Shown: piece after piece, positions 24,492 through 36,857 of the stretch | Layout: each line of letters begins with the position of its first letter | How positions within the stretch are numbered: the first letter of the stretch is position 1 | Source of the DNA: Clitopilus passeckerianus | Lineage: Eukaryota; Basidiomycota; Agaricomycetes; Agaricales; Entolomataceae | DNA: 64,000 nt | Direction of reading: 5' to 3' | NCBI GenBank assembly: GCA_944990035.1 | Contig: CALYLX010000112.1 | Coordinates: forward strand, 1,054,001-1,118,000 | Translations under genes and position numbers: made by a program | Notes under the pieces: generated by a model | Databases searched by the model: none | What the model was told of the DNA's origin: nothing | What the model saw: the letters and a program-made list of their open reading frames with translations, nothing else

Positions 24492-25609
24492 ATGGTATCA
24501 CCACCTGGTCCGTGCTTGAATTTCGATCTCGTCGAGCTCATTCTCAATAGCAACGATCATTGGTGGTCTTGTGATCTCATTAATCTTTCTCTCATCTCTG
24601 CAATCTGGCTTGAGCCAGTCAGGCGCCGACTTTATGCCACCCCAAGACTGACCACGTTCCGTGGTTGTTTACAACTCGCCAGAACACTGAAGGAGGTTCC
24701 ATCATTATTACCCCTCATCAAAGGCATCGAAATTTGTCCAATATCGACAGGAGATGATGAAGTCGCTGGAAACGAGGCCCGAGCCAGTGTCAGATCCATT
24801 CTTGGCCTCGACGGGCTGAAGTCTATAACCATTGGCGGAGAACTAGCTCATTGTGCCAGCCGGTTTTTGCTTGCAATATCGGACACAGAGGCTGTCGAGG
24901 AATTGCACATCGATGGTCGTATCTTGGAGTCATCGCCATGCGGCCACATTGCGTCGTTGGAATGGGACGAATCATTCTCGTTCAAATTCTCCAACCTGAA
25001 GACGCTCCGCCTCACCAGTCTGGAATTGGAGATAATGCCCCCCCTTTTGACGCTTCCAATACTTCCATCCAGGAAGTTTCTCTCGATGATGTGACCATCT
25101 CGATGGGGTTCCTTTCGGATGTCTTCAACGAGGCATCTTCTTTGCGGAAGCTCTCCTTCAGAACGCAGTGCCAGGCAGACACGAATGTGTTCGTCCGCGA
25201 CGTTCTCTCTTGCTGCAACTTGGAAGAATTGGAGTATGAAGTGGTAACCGAGTCATCCTCGGAACTTTCATTGTTGGACGACGATACAACAGACCTTACC
25301 ACCCTCCGTTGCCTCCATCTCCTCGGTGTCAATGTTCACCAAGATACTCTTCATGTAATCGGCCAGAAATGTCAGGCCCTTGAAGAGTTGGTGGTCGTTG
25401 GACGAGGTGTGACAATATCCTCCGAGGAATGGGTATCCTTTATTGAATCATGTGCCCTCCCTCAATTACGCCAATTAGGCGTGCCTTGGGGCACGAAACA
25501 CCCACCCTATACCAAATGGTTGCCATCCACGGTTGACAGCGTACGCAACGCTACTTCAAAGTACAACATCCGGTTATTGGACCAGCACCGAGTTTGTGGC
25601 TGGCCATAG
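24492..25609 (+). CDS. F-box/LRR-like protein, frame-broken
   Basis: Intronless gene of about 370 residues with the look of the large Agaricomycete F-box/LRR-like families. The N-terminus LNFDLVELILNSNDHWW occupies the F-box position but is a weak match. LSLISAIWLEPVRRRLYATP follows. Then come irregular leucine-rich units: LKSITIGGELAHCA, FSNLKTLRLTSLELE, SIQEVSLDDVTISMG, SLRKLSFRTQC, CNLEELEYEV and TTLRCLHLLGVNVHQDTL. The C-terminus ends RVCGWP. The frame breaks at a run of seven C's (25038-25044); one more C joins both halves seamlessly. Whether that is a real lesion or an undercall cannot be told here. Function is unknown; ubiquitin-ligase substrate adaptor is only a family-level guess. 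Confidence 0.65.
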
Positions 25610-26045
25610 GATACCTCCAGTCCCCGTTATTCTCGTCTGGTTTCCTTGTTTTCTCTATTTTACCGACATCCATATGTATTTTATCAGTTCCGTTAATTAC
25701 TAGGAGTACATCATGACTCCAACATCTTGTACAGTATAATATTCTACATACCACATTTCAATGGATTCTATTCATTTGTATTATCAAGGGTAAGGGTCTT
25801 GGCCGGAAGTTTTGATGGTCAGGCCTAGGCGTGACAGCTGACGGGACCCTTTCGAAGTTGTGCGACCATTTCAGTTTTTTCTACCCTGACGGACCACATT
25901 GATAGCCATTCCCAAGCTGGCCGTTTGAAGTGGACGTTCCGGACGTCGTAAGAAACGTCTTGTTCGGTGTCACCAACGTTGCCGTGGATCCTCTGTTCAG
26001 CGTTCACATTAACAAAGGGCCCACCTGAACACATCAACGGCAAGA
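25610..26045. other. Intergenic stretch
   Basis: 436 bp between two plus-strand genes. No credible coding sequence; it should hold the 3' end of the LRR gene and the hydrolase promoter. Confidence 0.45.
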
Positions 26046-29000
26046 ATGCAGACGGTACTAGGCACCTCGCATCCTCCAGGACCCCGCAAAAGTGCTTCAT
26101 TTCTGTCTTTGCGAAAAGACAAGGATAGGTCGCCGTCGGGGTCCTCCACTTCTACACCTTCTACACCATCACAATCCTCTTTTCGCTCAGATTCAGGGTC
26201 TCGACAGGCGAACAGGGCTACACCACCTCGTCCACCCAAACCGAAAACGAGCCGTCGTCCATCGACCGCCTTGGACTCCCCTCAAGACATGTACTTCCCC
26301 ACCACGAATCACCACCAGGGCCGGGGAACTCTTATGCGTTTCCAAGTTGTGATACCGTAGACCCTTGGGAGGAGCAGAGGACCCCAAGGCAGTCTGCAAG
26401 AACACGTTCGCGTACAGGACCTTCAGGTCGAAAACATTGGGAACATCTGCCCGTCCCACAGCTGCGATTTTCTGGCTCATCATCGACACAACATACAGAA
26501 ACGCCCCCGCATACCCCCATAGACCTCAATTTATCTTCCGAGTCCCTGGAGTCTTTCCCGGTGGTCGTCGCCGCCCCAATTGCAGGGGTGGAGACCATGG
26601 ATGCCTTAGTGGACGGAATGAACGGCGGCGACGACCTGATATCAGCTTCAGCGTTAGTCCACAGCACGCTTTGCCATTCCAGGCCATCACCCTCTTTACC
26701 AACCGCCATTACCAACCCCGCCTCCTGGCATAACTCTTGGAGGTGGGAAAGGCCGACAGAGATCTCCCATAAGTCACTATTCGTCGAGTGAATCTGAAGA
26801 GGATGTTAAAACGCCTTCAGCAGTACGGCCACGTCGTCGTCGCCCCGTCCTATCATGACTCGGACTGCCTCTGGATCCATAGCCGTGCCTCTAAAGAGGG
26901 CACCTGCGCAACCAGACGATACGCACGTGTCTTCCGAGACAACCCCGACAGAAATACAGATACCTCTCAGTGAAAAGCGAAAGGCAATTGTTCCAACCAT
27001 CTCTGAAATTATCCGTAATTATGCGTCTATTGAGAATAAGGCTCGCTCGCATATTCGGCCCTCCACAGGAAGATCATCATCATATGCTGGATCCAGTCTA
27101 GGTCACACTACGCTCTATGAATATCAAGAGCCTGATCCATCAATACCCGACGACGATGCCGATTTAACTGCTCGCTCGTCCATAGACAGCATTGCTGAAG
27201 AAGTTCAAAAGACTATTCGTGGACATGCTCCTAAGAGACTCGCCGCGCCGCCTTCCATCCCTTCATTCCCGAATCGCTTCTCCGTTGTTTCGGATAACCT
27301 CAGCGTGTATTCCCCTCGGTCGGATCCTGGCGCGAGTTCACCAACTGTGGCCTCGTCAATGTATTCTGTCCCCCATGGATCATCGATTGATGTACCACTA
27401 CCCAGCCTTTCAAAGCCATCTTCACACTCCCAAAGGATTGCACAGTATCTGAGGTCTACAAGGATAACCACGTTGTTACGTCTTACACGGTCACCACATG
27501 CATCCCAAGACTGTCCTTTAACGGTCAGTCTTTCTGATTTGGGAAGCCCAACAGGTTATCCTGTCTTGGTCTTCCTTGGGTTGGGATGTGTTAGGCACAT
27601 TATGGGCCTGTACGATGAAATGGGAGAGGTGCTTAACCTTAGGCTGATCACCATCGACCGGTAGGTTCCCTCCTTCCTCTCTCATTCCACCGACTAATCT
27701 TGTGGCAGATGGGGTTTAGGTCGTACAGAACCCCGGTCTAAATCGGCGAAAGGCATCTCTCAGTGGGCGTCAGTCGTTGACGAAGTCTTGGATAAATTAG
27801 GACTCGAAGAGTGTAGCGTTATGGCACACTCTGCGGGGGCTCCTTATGCTCTTTCTTTCGCAAATATGTTCCCACATCGTGTCCGAGGTGACGTTTGTTT
27901 GCTTGCACCTTGGGTAGGCGGCAGTGAAAGCAGTATGTCCAACTACTCCTTCCTTACCTCTCTTTTTCTGACCATTTTTCGCAGACGGATATAAATGGCT
28001 GAAATATGTACCCAATCCAATCTTGAAGACTGCTCAAGCAGCCGAATGGAAGGTTCAAGCATGGATGCTAGGCAAACCACCAACAATCAGCTACGAAGGC
28101 ATCGGGTATACTGCAACGTCCACAAACAAAGCGGCAGACACGATCACTTCATCACCGAACAGCTCTGTTCATGAGCTGGCTTCCCCGAACTCCAACCGCT
28201 CACGGCCTAGTATAGGCTCTAGCGTCTTCAGCGAATACGACGATCTTAAAGATTTCGACGGGAGATTCGAGAGTCATAGCACGCTAGGAGTTGGTCCTTC
28301 GGATGCCAAACCAGCTTTAGGTGGCAAAGGCAGGGCTCGTGGCCTCCTGAACCGTCTACGAACCTCCTCTCAGTCTCCACAAAGCCATCAGGACAGTGCC
28401 ACTGTCCCCCCAGGCAAGAAGCTTAAGGGTCTCCGGTCCATGGGCTCCCTGAAAGGCAAGAGCACCAAGAGCTTGCCCCCTCCGGAAATGCCTCGACTAC
28501 CACTCCCACTGAAACTGGATGTTGGGCTTGGTTTCAACGACCTTGATTGGGCCCAGAAGACTATGGAAACAACATCCGTAGATCAAGCCGATGTTGGATC
28601 AGTTCGGTTTTCCCAGTCGACCCAATCTTCAAAAGGGCCATGTACAAGAACAGGGGGTCGTCGTTCGATATCCTTAACCGGTTCCCAACCTTCCACCACC
28701 CCCGCATCACCCTCTTTCAGCACTTCGACCTCCTCAATATCTATTAACAATGACTCGGGTTATGCTTTCCAGGCAGCTCTAGGAAATGCTCTCCTTGCTG
28801 CTTCACACGCGGAATCGGCAAAGGCACTTACAACGACCTTCAGCAGATTCTCAATCACGAGAATAAATCTTGGGGCTTTTCGTACACATCATACCCTCAT
28901 ACCGTCAAGGTCTGGTATGGCGACAAGGACGAGAAGATTCCAGAGACTTCCATGCGATGGCTGAAAAGCATCATGGGCGAGGATCGGTGTATCCTCAAGA

Positions 29001-29089
29001 TTGTCAGGGGCGCTGAGCATGGACTAATGTACAAGGCCAGCGTGGTGGTCGAAGTGCTTGAGCACGTCGTATCCTCCTGGAGATCGTGA
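26046..29089 (+). CDS. Alpha/beta-hydrolase with long disordered extensions
   Basis: A disordered Ser/Pro-rich N-terminus (about 330 residues; KSASFLSLRKDKDRSPSGSS, TPPRPPKPKTSRRPS) precedes an alpha/beta-hydrolase core. The core begins PLTVSLSDLGSPTGYPVLVF (about 27510). It continues with RLITIDRWGLGRTEPRS across an intron. The nucleophile elbow is VMAHSAGAPYALSFA (about 27830). After a second intron (donor at 27934) comes GYKWLKYVPNPILKTAQ. A low-complexity insert of about 260 residues then separates the nucleophile from the acid YGDKDEKIPE and the His GAEHGLMY near the stop at 29087-29089. The frame must shift near 26320, 26655, 26844 and 28823, three of these by one base at G/C runs. If the last break is real, the Asp and His are lost. 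Substrate unknown. Confidence 0.72.
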
Positions 29090-29504
29090 AGTCGACCCGT
29101 CTTTTGTTCTACAGGATACTACAGGACCTCATTATAATTTGTTTCGAATACTCATACGCCTCTTTATTCATGCCTTATGCCTTCTGGATTGTTTCGTGTC
29201 ATATACCAGGTCCTTTCGTTAAACTTATACCACACACTTCGGAAGTTTGTTCTACCTATCAATGTATTACTTTAGTGCAACGATTTGAATACTGCTTTAT
29301 CACTTTAATGTTCTTTATGCTATTTTTGTCGTACAAATTAATGAACGTGTAGACTTTGTATGTTTTTCGGCCCATGCCTATTGCCAGCTCAGCGCCAAAA
29401 ATTTGATAAACGCAAAGGTTGAAGTCTAGACGCGGAGGTTTATTCCGACCCCGAACAATTGCCCCTTTCTCCATCCGTCTGGCTGGGAGTTCGTGAGGAC
29501 GACA
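29090..29504. other. Intergenic stretch
   Basis: 415 bp, AT-rich in the middle (29090-29400). Apparent short frames have no support. Contains the hydrolase 3' region and the promoter of the Ies1-like gene B. Confidence 0.45.
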
Positions 29505-31365
29505 ATGTCCTCGCAACGACCAAGCCCTGCAGCGCAACCCCGAAAGCCACTAGCACTGAAACGTGTTGACGGGGAACCCTTGACGCGTTCCGACCTCCAA
29601 TATGACCTTCTGTGTAACATCTTCAACGATACACAGGCCGTGTTCACGGATCCATCAACGCCGTCTGGTGAAGTGAAGCGCAAAGTGACCTTCAAAGAGC
29701 TGTACTTGAATGGGATCCTCAACTCTCCTAAGGCTACTAAAGTCCTCAAGGATAAGATGCTGGAATCGGACACTTTCAAGGAAGATTTTGGAATGCTCGC
29801 GTTGTTAGTTAACGTGGGACGTGTCAACACGACAATGAGTTGTATGTATCACTGGAGTCTTTATCTGTAGTTGGAACTGACGTTATTGTGCAGTTTTCCC
29901 CGAGATGAAAACAGCCATACGGACCTACCACCCTGTCCCAGCGTTGCAACGGACACAGGGGAACCTCCAAGATGCTCCCCGCATTAAGCATATACTGAAG
30001 TCTTCAGTGCTCGGCAATGGGTTAGATTCTGAAAACACCCCCTCAACACCGGCTGATATTGTTTCACGGGTGGTACGTGCTGGGCAAGATTTTCTCGTCA
30101 ACTTCAGGCACTCATTTAATAAATAGAACGCTGGCCATAGCCCCCGACTACCTTAATGAACCTCATCTTCGTGTTGGCCAATCATTCTTCCGTGGGTCTT
30201 TTTCTGATCCGTTCTCCTTAAAAGCTCAAGTTACCAACCCAGGTAGTCGGCCAATTGCATTTGCAAGACGGCATTGATTTCAATGACCTTTTCGTTCGAG
30301 ATGATATCTCTTCTGCTAGCCGTGCTCAGGCATTCCTCTGGCTTTGCTACCATTATCTCGAAGCACCCACTGAGACAGACGACGAGTATGACGATGACCA
30401 GCCCACCAACCCTTTTGGAGACAGTCGACGCGACAACAAGCCAACGTTTGCCTTCATGTCTGACGCCGAAATTGCACAAGAGAATGTCGATACAGAGGAG
30501 GAAAAAGCACATGGAGAGAAGCTGATTTTACAGAGGGCAGATGTACTTACCACCCAAGAGGCCAAGAGAGAAGCTAAAGAGGCCAAAGCACTGGGTAAAG
30601 GCGCACAACCTCAGCCCGGAGATGCAGAAGAACTCAAGATTTCCCTCGAAGAGGAACCAAAGCAGAAGGGCACACGTGGCGCAAAGGCGAAAGAACCCAA
30701 GGAGAAGAAGGCAACTATTCGCCGAAAGAAGGGCACAGATCAGGCCTCCACAGCTACAAACCCTATGCCACGCTTCGCCAGCGATGAGGAAATGGATGGT
30801 AGTCATTACTTCCTCCAACGGCCAAAATATCGACTGACAGACTTGTCGTAGCCGCATCCGCCTTCCATCCTCCAGTTCCATCCTCTGAAGGCAGACGCAG
30901 AACTCAGGCTCTAGCAGAGCCATCGAGCCATAGTAGAACAGCAGGTCATAGGGCTCCGGCGCTACAACAGCCAACAAGGAGCAAGTATCGTTATATGCCT
31001 TACCAGACTAGCTTGCCAGTCCCTCATCACAAGCAGCGGTTCGTGAACGGCGATCATCAGCCACCAATAACCCCCCGATCCATGCTACACCGTAAGAATC
31101 CATTCTTTCAGTACTGCACCCTTCCACTCAATCTTTCTTTCTTTTAGAGGCTTGGCATGTCATTACAACGACTGATCCCCTTTATGATTCTGAAGATGAA
31201 ATAGGGGATGAGTATATGCGTTATGATTACAGTGCGTTTTTTTCAAAGTCTGGCATAAGAAATACATTAAAAAGTTATTCAGTCCAACGACTTCAAGTCG
31301 TCGACATGCTGCGTGATACGCAGTTCGTGCCAGTCCCTGAGCTGGAGTCCAACAGATACCCTTAA
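29505..31365 (+). CDS. Ino80 complex subunit 1 (Ies1)-like protein, paralogue B
   Basis: Nuclear INO80 chromatin-remodelling subunit by homology. The start ATG at 29505 gives the basic lead PRKPLALKRVDGEPLTRSDL. Then come VFTDPSTPSGEVKRKVTF, TKVLKDKMLESDTFKEDFG and NVGRVNTTMS. After an intron follow FFPEMKTAIRTYHPVPALQ and QDAPRIKHILKS. The segment PPTTLMNLIFVLANHSS (about 30140-30190) needs one extra C at 30141-30145 to join its upstream exon. RAQAFLWLCYHYLEAPTE follows, then a long acidic-then-Lys/Arg segment (about 30370-30760), KYRLTDL, a Ser/Arg-rich stretch, ITPRSMLHQAWHVITT and IQRLQVVDMLRD, with a stop at 31363-31365. A second one-base break lies at 30841. It is the longer, more canonical of the two paralogues. 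Confidence 0.82.
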
Positions 31366-31751
31366 TATCTCTCTTATCCCCCTCCATTTGTTCCGAGATG
31401 CCATAATTTGGGCATTGTTATACTTAGTGTATACCTTGTATAATTTTTATTAATGTGCATAGTTCATTCAAGTGGTAGTAATTTCAGCGTCTTGCCTATC
31501 TTAATTTAGGTCTGAAGTTCAAATATGTGGAGATCAATATGGCATTAATGTACAATCATGGAATCGGATATCCTCAGGTTATGGCCGAGATGACTTGAAA
31601 TTGGCGGGTTACAAAGTGAGTAGTAGAGTAACGTGCAGGAACCAAAAGAGAATCAAAATGAGGAGCAAGGAAAATTGCAGACAGATATAAAGAACAAAAG
31701 TGAGGTGAAGTCGAATGAAGCCTCTGGTAGTAACCAATGATCCAAGGGTAA
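31366..31751. other. Convergent 3' intergenic region
   Basis: 386 bp between converging stop codons, AT-rich around 31430-31560. No gene seen. Confidence 0.5.
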
Positions 31752-34738
31752 TCACTCCTCCAGCCATTTCTCGCACTTCTTGGCATACTTATCCAGCAAT
31801 TGGGATAAGTCACGGATAACGAAGGTCAACACGACAGTACCGAAGAATTCCGACGTGCGCTTGAGCTTCTGCTCGATGAGAGCACGGCTGTCGGGAGGGA
31901 ATGCAGCATATGCAGGTGCTGTTGGCTTTGCAACAAGAGCCCTGGTGTGTTCGTCAAGCAACTGGACACGGTCGAAGAGTCTATCGAGGCCCCGAGCGTA
32001 TGCAGTGGGAGAGTCGAGGCTAAACGAATCGCATAAATATGGGGTTTAGTCCAGGCAAAGATAGTTGACTTACTTCTTCCCATTAGTAATCTTGTCGAAG
32101 CTTCGAGTGAGTTTATCTCCCCAAGTTGATTTCTTGAGCACAAAGCCTTCACCGACTCCTAATTTTTTGCCGAAGTTGTTGACCACGTCGTCGCAGATGG
32201 AAGAGAACTCATCGAGCTTAGCCACCCATGCATCTGCCTCCTTCTTGCCGATACTTCCTATACCCAAGGCGAGCCCGCTGCAAATATTTCCAGCTCCAAA
32301 ATGCTCGGAACTGCTGGTCTGGAGGTCTTCTAAGGCGGAGCACAGAATAGCAACGGCTCGGACTTTCTCGACCAAATTAGTCAACTTTGCACCGCCCTGT
32401 GACCACACTTCCAACGGAACGTGTAGGCGACGTGTGATGTAGCCGCCAGATGCAGATGTCATCGTGTTGCGAAGCAAGTGCATTAAATGATACGGCTTGA
32501 GAATAGGTTCTGAGGGTGGGGCTGGAGGTAACGGTGATATTGGTGTGATTGGAAGGTTCCCATTCAGGACGTTGGGTGGCAGCAGGGACAACGAAGTACT
32601 TGCCGGGGGCAAGTCAGTCTGGACTGTCAACGGCGCAGGTTGAGCATTCGGGTTCAGTTTGGAAGGAATTGAACTCTTTCTGATAGCTGTGCCATTGGGG
32701 AGAGGAGGCCTATTCTCGACAGGGGTCACGTTGCCTCCAATCAGCGATGGTCGTCGGCCAGGCTGCGACGAAGAACGCGTCCTTGTGGAGGCTACTCCCA
32801 ATGGAGATGCGCCAGGCAAGGAGGAAGATGTCACTTTAGGCCCTGCGGAGGAACTGCCCGAAGTGACCGAGTCAATTGGTGAAGCTGAACGAGGTGTTGG
32901 AGGAGCGGACGACTTGGTAGTTCTGCGTTGATAAATTGTTCCTTGATAGGTTGTCTGGTTGATGATGGCTTGCGAACTGCTATCTGTCCTTGCTAGAAGC
33001 TGGGAAGCACCTCTTGATCTTGATGGTAAATTTGTTGATGAGTGTCTAGGTGCTAAGGGTTCTTGATCTATGGTGGGCTGGAATTGAACAGGGATACCAG
33101 GTGAGCTTAGGGTAGGTGATGGCAATGGGGGAAGCGGATGCGAATCACGCTTGTTAACGATTAGTGCCGGTTGTTCTGCAATAGCCCACACAGGTTCCAC
33201 TGAGCCGACCGATTCAGTCTCACTGTATTTAGCATCAGTGTCGTCGAATTCCTCCTTGACTGGGTTTAGCCCAAGTGAACCCGCGCGCCTATGTCCAGGT
33301 GCAGATTCACCCCGAGGTCGTAGGCGAGCGTCTAGGTGCCTCTGTGGACTTTGAGAGACGGATTCCAACGTATTTTCTCGGTGGAGCTCATTGGGAGCTG
33401 GTGGGAGTGAATTCAAGGGTGGGGGCTGAGCGGGAGGAAGAGCTGATGAGGCCCTGGGACGTCGTGCAGTAGGTGTGCGTGACACGGAGGGAGTTGAGTT
33501 CGCAGTGGTAGGCGAAGAATACGATGGATCGTATTGAGCATACGGGTGTTGGTAGGTTGATGTTGACGGCAGCCCTGATATTACGGAGCCTGAGTACCCC
33601 AGTTCATCCAGAGTAAACACGGTTGGGCTCATGGCTTCGGCTGCTTCAAGTTCATGAGAACCTGAGGGGTCACCCTGGCCATGATTAGGAAGGCCATTGA
33701 GATAGTGTATATTTTGAGGAGGAATTTGAGGGGACGAATCGGACGAAGGAGATGTAGAGTTTGCAGGTGATGTTGCCGAAGGCGAAATAGCCGATGCTTC
33801 CAATGAATTGTAAAGTCCACTCCCAGAATATGGAATCGTGGGTATGCTGTAAATTATACTGAGGATATTCATTCTGTCTGCGTAAGTATCATGCTGGACA
33901 GGAATATTGGTCAGTCAGTGGTTTCGCAGAAAATAGTACACCTCTTCGCTCACAATGTTTTGAAGTCTTCGTATCTCCTCTTCTTGAGCAGCCACGCTCC
34001 GCCTCCGTCGTCGACGATGAGATTCTGTACTGTCCTCGCCCCTCCTCACTCGTTCCATGACCTCGCTCAGAAGAGCAACACTGCGACCATATGCTTCAAC
34101 AGCTGCTTCTGGCTGGTTGTTCATCGAATCAAGTCTGACTGCTTCCCGAGCCAGCTCGAGTGCTCTTGTCAGAGCGCGGCGCGAAGAAGGCACTCTATGT
34201 TCTCGGTGCTCTCTACGTGGTTCAGTTCCTGGGACAGCCAAATGCCGATCCTGGGCAGCTTCATGGTGTTCCTCGGCGGCGGAGATGCGAGATGAGGTGG
34301 GATAGAGGATGGAAGGTGGTGGTGGATCAGAGAGGTCATCAAGTGAGGGATTCATCGAATGGGCCGAAGAGCTCGAAGCTTGAGGAAAGGAGATGGCGGC
34401 GCCTGAAGCCGTGTTGGTAGTTGGTGGGTCTGGGCGTCGCATCTGGCTCGCAGTCCCGTTGGTTATAGTAGAATATGCCTGGGTATCGTGATCGGCGTGA
34501 AGGTTATCATGAGAAGTTGTGACGGAGGGGGCACACTAGGAATCGGAAGATTTGGTGGCGGACCTGCGGGTCGCATGAGGGCCGCAGCGGAGGAACGACG
34601 CCGCGAAGACAAGCCTGATGAAGACGATGCAAACGACGTTGGAGGCGACGCTAAGGAAGGGGTAGCTGGCGGTCTGTCGTGGCCATCCCGCGACAGACGA
34701 GAATTGAATGTGCTGGAATAGTCCCCATCATTCTCCAT
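31752..34738 (-). CDS. MIT-domain protein with long disordered middle
   Basis: An N-terminal Ser/Arg-rich part (MENDGDYSSTFNSRLSRDGH) leads to an MIT (microtubule interacting and transport) three-helix domain. This comprises RALTRALELAREAVRLDSMN, AVEAYGRSVALLSEVMERV and QEEEIRRLQNIVSEEHDTYA (the last across the intron near 33905-33955). About 400 residues of Ser/Pro-rich disorder follow. A helical C-terminal region begins EPILKPYHLMHLLRNTMTS and continues RRLHVPLEVWSQGGAKLTNL with AVAILCSALEDLQTSS. The last exon, RGLDRLFDRVQLLDEHTRAL, ends KYAKKCEKWLEE at 31752. MIT domains bind ESCRT-III tails, so an endosomal role is likely. One extra C at 34527-34531 is needed to join the first 70 codons. 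Start codon 34738 is the minimal choice; an upstream exon is possible. Confidence 0.8.
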
Positions 34739-35177
34739 TTGAGAAGCTACGACAACCTGCATATGGGACGAGAGCTGAGTGGGCAAGGCTGGCGCTGCTC
34801 AAGCAGGCGGCAAGGCTATTGGTTCGCTGTCGTCGTCGTTGCGGGAGCCGTCGCCGTGGACGCGGGCGATATTCAATAAACGATTACTACAGTTGCGCGA
34901 AAAACAAAGAGGATCAACTAACGTCTGATGCGACGACCACATGCATCAAGCCTCAATTGTGTTCGTATATCACTCAATTTTGGAAAGTCTTAACGATGGT
35001 ATTAACTGGGTACTAATAAATGGATGACTCGAAGAGGGATCGAGATAAATGTCCAAAACTATCAAAAAGACGGCAACGGACACCAGGGATGTAAAGCTGC
35101 TGTAAAATGGGTATTGGGTATATTTTCGACAAGATACGAAAGTTCCTAAAGAGACCACGGCTTGAACAATATCACTA
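34739..35177. other. Intergenic stretch upstream of the MIT gene
   Basis: 439 bp between the septin stop and the MIT-protein start. Could include a short 5' exon of the MIT gene (in-frame codons run upstream of 34738 to about 34786). Otherwise nothing recognised. Confidence 0.4.
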
Positions 35178-36857
35178 CTAATCCCGGAATTCTCCTTGGG
35201 ATCCTTGAGCAGCAAGGCGGCTCTCCAAGTTCCTGTATTTTAAACTCGGTCAGCACTACTCCGAAGGAATACCTTATGGTGAGTCCGTACCTCAGTGATT
35301 CTTCCTTGGCCAACAGTTCCTGCCGCTTCTCGTTGATCTCGCGTTGGACCTTGAGCTCGATTTCCCGAAGCTGGGTCGATATTAACACCTATTAATCAAA
35401 TACGGAGATAGAGAAATCACCTTCTCTTCCTCTCTGCGGAGCTGCTCTTCCTTGAGACGGACACTCTGGCTAGCAAGATCCTCGGGAAGAATTGAGGAAT
35501 CACTGGAAACGCATCCAATCAGCGACAGCATAATACAAGCGGCTAAAATACATACGCGGTGTCGGCGTGCACGGTCCTTGAGAGTTTCTCTGTACGGTAA
35601 GTTTCATACAGGACATCATGGGTGAGTGATTTCAAGTCGCCGAGGTGAGAGCTAAAACCAAATAATTATCAAACGTACAGTTGGCCAAGGGGCAGGCTTA
35701 CTTGAGAAGAGCGCTCCTCAGACGGCTGAAGTCAGAGTGCTTGGGATTGTCAACTTCAGCAATACCCCATGGGTAAATCCTAGCGCGGACAGGTTGTCCG
35801 TCAATCTCAACTTCCTCCTCCGAACCAATGATAGCGAAGGGGAGAAGAGCCTGTACCGGAATGAGAACCCGAATACTTGCAGCAGAAAAACATGCTTACG
35901 CGAAGCTCGCTGTTGTCCTGGATTGTTTCCTCGTCATCTTCCTCGATATCGTATGGGAAGTTGTAAACGGGGATATCATAGTGCTCGATGTCCTCCATGA
36001 TCTAAAAAAGGCGTATAAGTTGATGCATTTCCGGAGAATGAGGTTTGAACGGGCATACCCGCTTCTTGAAGCCCCTGAGCTCGGTGGGGGTTAAAGTATC
36101 GGCTTTGCCCACGACAGGAATGACGTTAACGCGAGGAGAAAGGCGGCGCATAAGTTCAATATCCATTTCCCGCAAGCTGGGTCACAATGAGCATCATTTT
36201 CCACTACTAGCACGACTGCAACTCACGAGTGACCAGTAGGGGGGATAAAATACAAAAGAGCGTGGACACGGTTGTCTCTGAAACGAGGGTTGCGTTTGAT
36301 GCGGGACTCTTCGGCCAAAATATCGTCGTATTGGCGTTCGAGGTACCCGACAATTTCTTGGAAACTATTGGCAAAAACATTTTTGAGCAAGGGATGACCT
36401 TCAGACGAAGAAGTCTTACGCAAACTCATTATCGATGTTGTCACCGAAACCTGGGGTATCGACAATGGTCAAAGCAATGCGAATGCCATCCTCCTCGAGT
36501 TCTAGGAAAGGAAGCAAGAAGTCAGAAATTGACTTGAGACGTGGAGCGAATCCGCTAGCACTGACCAACGTTAACAGGCTTGATTTTGATGCCCTCTTCG
36601 AGGTGAGCAGTAGCGGGGTCATCACAAATTTTATGAGCTAGAACCTCCGACTCGCAAAGGGTGTTTACAAAAGTAGTACGACCAGTACCAGAAGCACCTA
36701 AAAAAGCACATCGTCACCAAAGTAGGACGCGACGTAAATCGAACCACGTTGAGCAAATACTACCGCCACGTCAAAAGGCCTACTCACCGACGACCATGAG
36801 GGTGAACTGAACGCCCTTCTTGACCTTGTTACCTCTACGCCTGCCTGCGAACGACAT
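35178..36857 (-). CDS. Septin (Cdc11-type)
   Basis: GTP-binding filament protein of the cortical septin ring. The start ATG at 36857 gives MSFAGRRRGNKVKKGVQFT (polybasic, lipid-binding). The variant P-loop VVGASGTGRTTFVNTLC has Arg in place of the invariant Lys, typical of the Cdc11 group. Further motifs: IALTIVDTPGFGDNIDN (G3 DTPG); HALLYFIPPTGHS; LREMDIELMRRLSPRVNVIP; VVGKADTLTPTE (G4 GKAD); septin unique element parts YPWGIAEVDNPKHSDFSRLR and HDVLYETYRTEKLS. The C-terminal coiled coil LREIELKVQREINEKRQELL ends RLAAQGSQGEFRD at 35178. About nine small introns. It shares a 176-bp divergent upstream region with MSH1. Confidence 0.94.
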
